This document shows, piece after piece, positions 62,969 through 64,000 of a DNA stretch of 64,000 nt. Where the stretch lies: contig FWWN02000693.1 of assembly GCA_900175165.2 (NCBI GenBank), positions 1 through 64,000 of the forward strand, given 5' to 3'. Under the pieces are notes generated by a model. The model was not told the origin of the DNA, made no database searches, and worked only from the letters and a program-made list of their open reading frames with translations. The stretch's first letter is position 1, and every line of letters starts with the position of its first letter. The position numbers and the translations under genes were made by a program. The DNA comes from Rhizomucor pusillus. Its lineage: Eukaryota; Mucoromycota; Mucoromycetes; Mucorales; Lichtheimiaceae.

Positions 62969-64000
62969 ATGACGGTTGCCGTTATGGAATTTTGCACACC
63001 TCCTGTCCCGGGAGAGAAACACAAATACTATGGCGATGTACACAATAATTTTATTAAACTGCCACGGCTGGTACCGCCTGGCAAGTCGGCGGTGACTCCA
63101 CCAGCAGTAACGAGAGCTTTAGCGACCAAGTCCAGCAGAGCGATAGCAATCGAGCAACAAAAGACGTTACATTCGGTGGCATCCTCAGGAAACTTGCTCA
63201 TCTTGAAGCAAATCCTGCTTCGTCTGCCAGATCCACTGAAAGCCGTCAACGATCCTCACCCAGCAACTGGCTTGACACCAATTCACTTTGCCGCCTCGCG
63301 CGGTCACGTTGACATTGTTCGCTGCCTCGTCGAAGAATACCAAGTTTCAGTCGACTCGCGTGATAAGGAAGGCGAGGTATTTTTTTGTTACTCCAAACTT
63401 TTCTCTTATCAACCGTTTCTTTGGCCGCAAAGTCATCAACACGTTGTTGCCCTGTAGACACCGTTGCTGAAAGCCTCGTATGCAGGCCATTACCATGTGG
63501 TGCAGTATTTACTCTCGAAAAAGGCAAACATACACCAAAAAGACAAGGACGGTTGGACAGCACTGCACAATGCTTGTTCTCGTGGTTTCTTACCCATTGC
63601 GCGACTGCTGGTTGAGCGCGGTGCGCGAGTAGATGCACAAAACAAAACCGGCCATACCCCGCTCAGTAAGTGTCTAGGTCATATGAGATAAGCTCCTGTT
63701 GCTAACCCCGCCATTCACCAAGTCAATGCTGCTTCAAAGGGATACATGTCTATTGTCGAGTATCTTTTAGAGGAAGCGCACGCAAATCCTTTGATCAAAA
63801 ACTCTTTTGGCGAGGCTGCTTACGACGTTAGCGCTGCGTCCGGAGAAGCTGGAGAAGCGTACATATGCGAGATGCTGGAAAAAGCGGGCAGCAAATGGTG
63901 GCACATGCAGCATGCAGAAGGCATCGATTTATCACCTTACTCGCATGGTACAACATACGATTTGCTAGAGTTCCACATTACTGTCATGGTGATCTTGCAT
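62969..64000 (+). CDS. Ankyrin-repeat protein, 3' end beyond the window
   Basis: ATG at 62969 (a second in-frame ATG is at 62984, MEFCTPPVPGEKHKYY). The protein has an N-terminal segment GKSAVTPPAVTRALA, then at least four ankyrin repeats: KTLHSVASSGNLLILKQILL, GLTPIHFAASRGHVDIVRCL, TPLLKASYAGHYHVVQYLL and GWTALHNACSRGFLPIARLL, with another after an intron (NAASKGYMSIVEYLLEE). Introns at about 63376-63461 and 63665-63718 keep the frame. The last visible part (EMLEKAGSKWWHMQHAEGID) is not ankyrin and continues past 64000. Function is unknown. The gene faces away from the ankyrin-DIL gene. Confidence 0.85.

Overview
This window looks like nuclear DNA of a filamentous fungus. The genes are compact and carry many short introns (mostly 50-80 nt, GT...AG). 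Intergenic gaps range from about 0.2 to 3.4 kb, and the proteins are typically fungal: a tandem phosphofructokinase with a glyoxalase-like N-terminus, a Cdc10-type septin, an Fpk1/Nrc-2-type kinase and a Kre9/Knh1-like wall protein. Intron density and protein flavour suggest an early-diverging (Mucoromycota-like) fungus; that placement is inference. I saw no rRNA, tRNA, CRISPR array or intact transposon.

Layout: a clipped gene (1-72), phosphofructokinase (+), a Cdc4-like F-box/WD40 protein (-), a small coiled-coil protein (+), a Grr1-like F-box/LRR protein (-), a TruB/Pus4 pseudouridine synthase (-), a Kre9/Knh1-like membrane-anchored surface protein (-), a divergent PRELI/MSF1-like lipid-transfer protein (+), a SET-MYND protein (-), a long coiled-coil protein with UVR-like motifs (+) and a four-finger C2H2 factor (-). 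A 3.4 kb gene-free gap follows. Next come septin Cdc10 (+), a multi-pass membrane protein (-), LETM1/Mdm38 (-), a secreted aspartic protease (-), ribosomal protein eS24 (-), an unknown coiled-coil protein (-), an Fpk1-like AGC kinase (-), a three-SANT Snt1/NCoR-like corepressor with polyglutamine (-) and a hexose-type MFS transporter (-). After a 2.5 kb gap come an m-AAA protease (+), an epoxide-hydrolase-like enzyme (-), a mitochondrial K+/H+ exchange-related protein (+), TAF12 (-), Rrp14/SURF6 (-), an ankyrin-DIL protein (-) and a clipped ankyrin protein (+).

The genes do not form an operon or an obvious metabolic cluster. They are mostly housekeeping functions: glycolysis and sugar uptake, two SCF substrate receptors, mitochondrial ion, protein and lipid homeostasis (LETM1, Mit_KHE1, m-AAA, PRELI-like), ribosome and tRNA biogenesis (eS24, Rrp14, Pus4), transcription (TAF12, Snt1-like, C2H2, SET-MYND) and polarity or cytokinesis (septin, Fpk1-like, ankyrin-DIL). 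The points most worth a second look are the divergent PRELI-like protein with an insertion, two probable micro-exons (25 and 22 nt), several in-frame stop-free introns, the polyglutamine tract and two unusually long gene-free gaps. Exon boundaries were read by eye from splice signals, frame and protein-family continuity. Boundaries given as exact were checked for phase; others are marked approximate.
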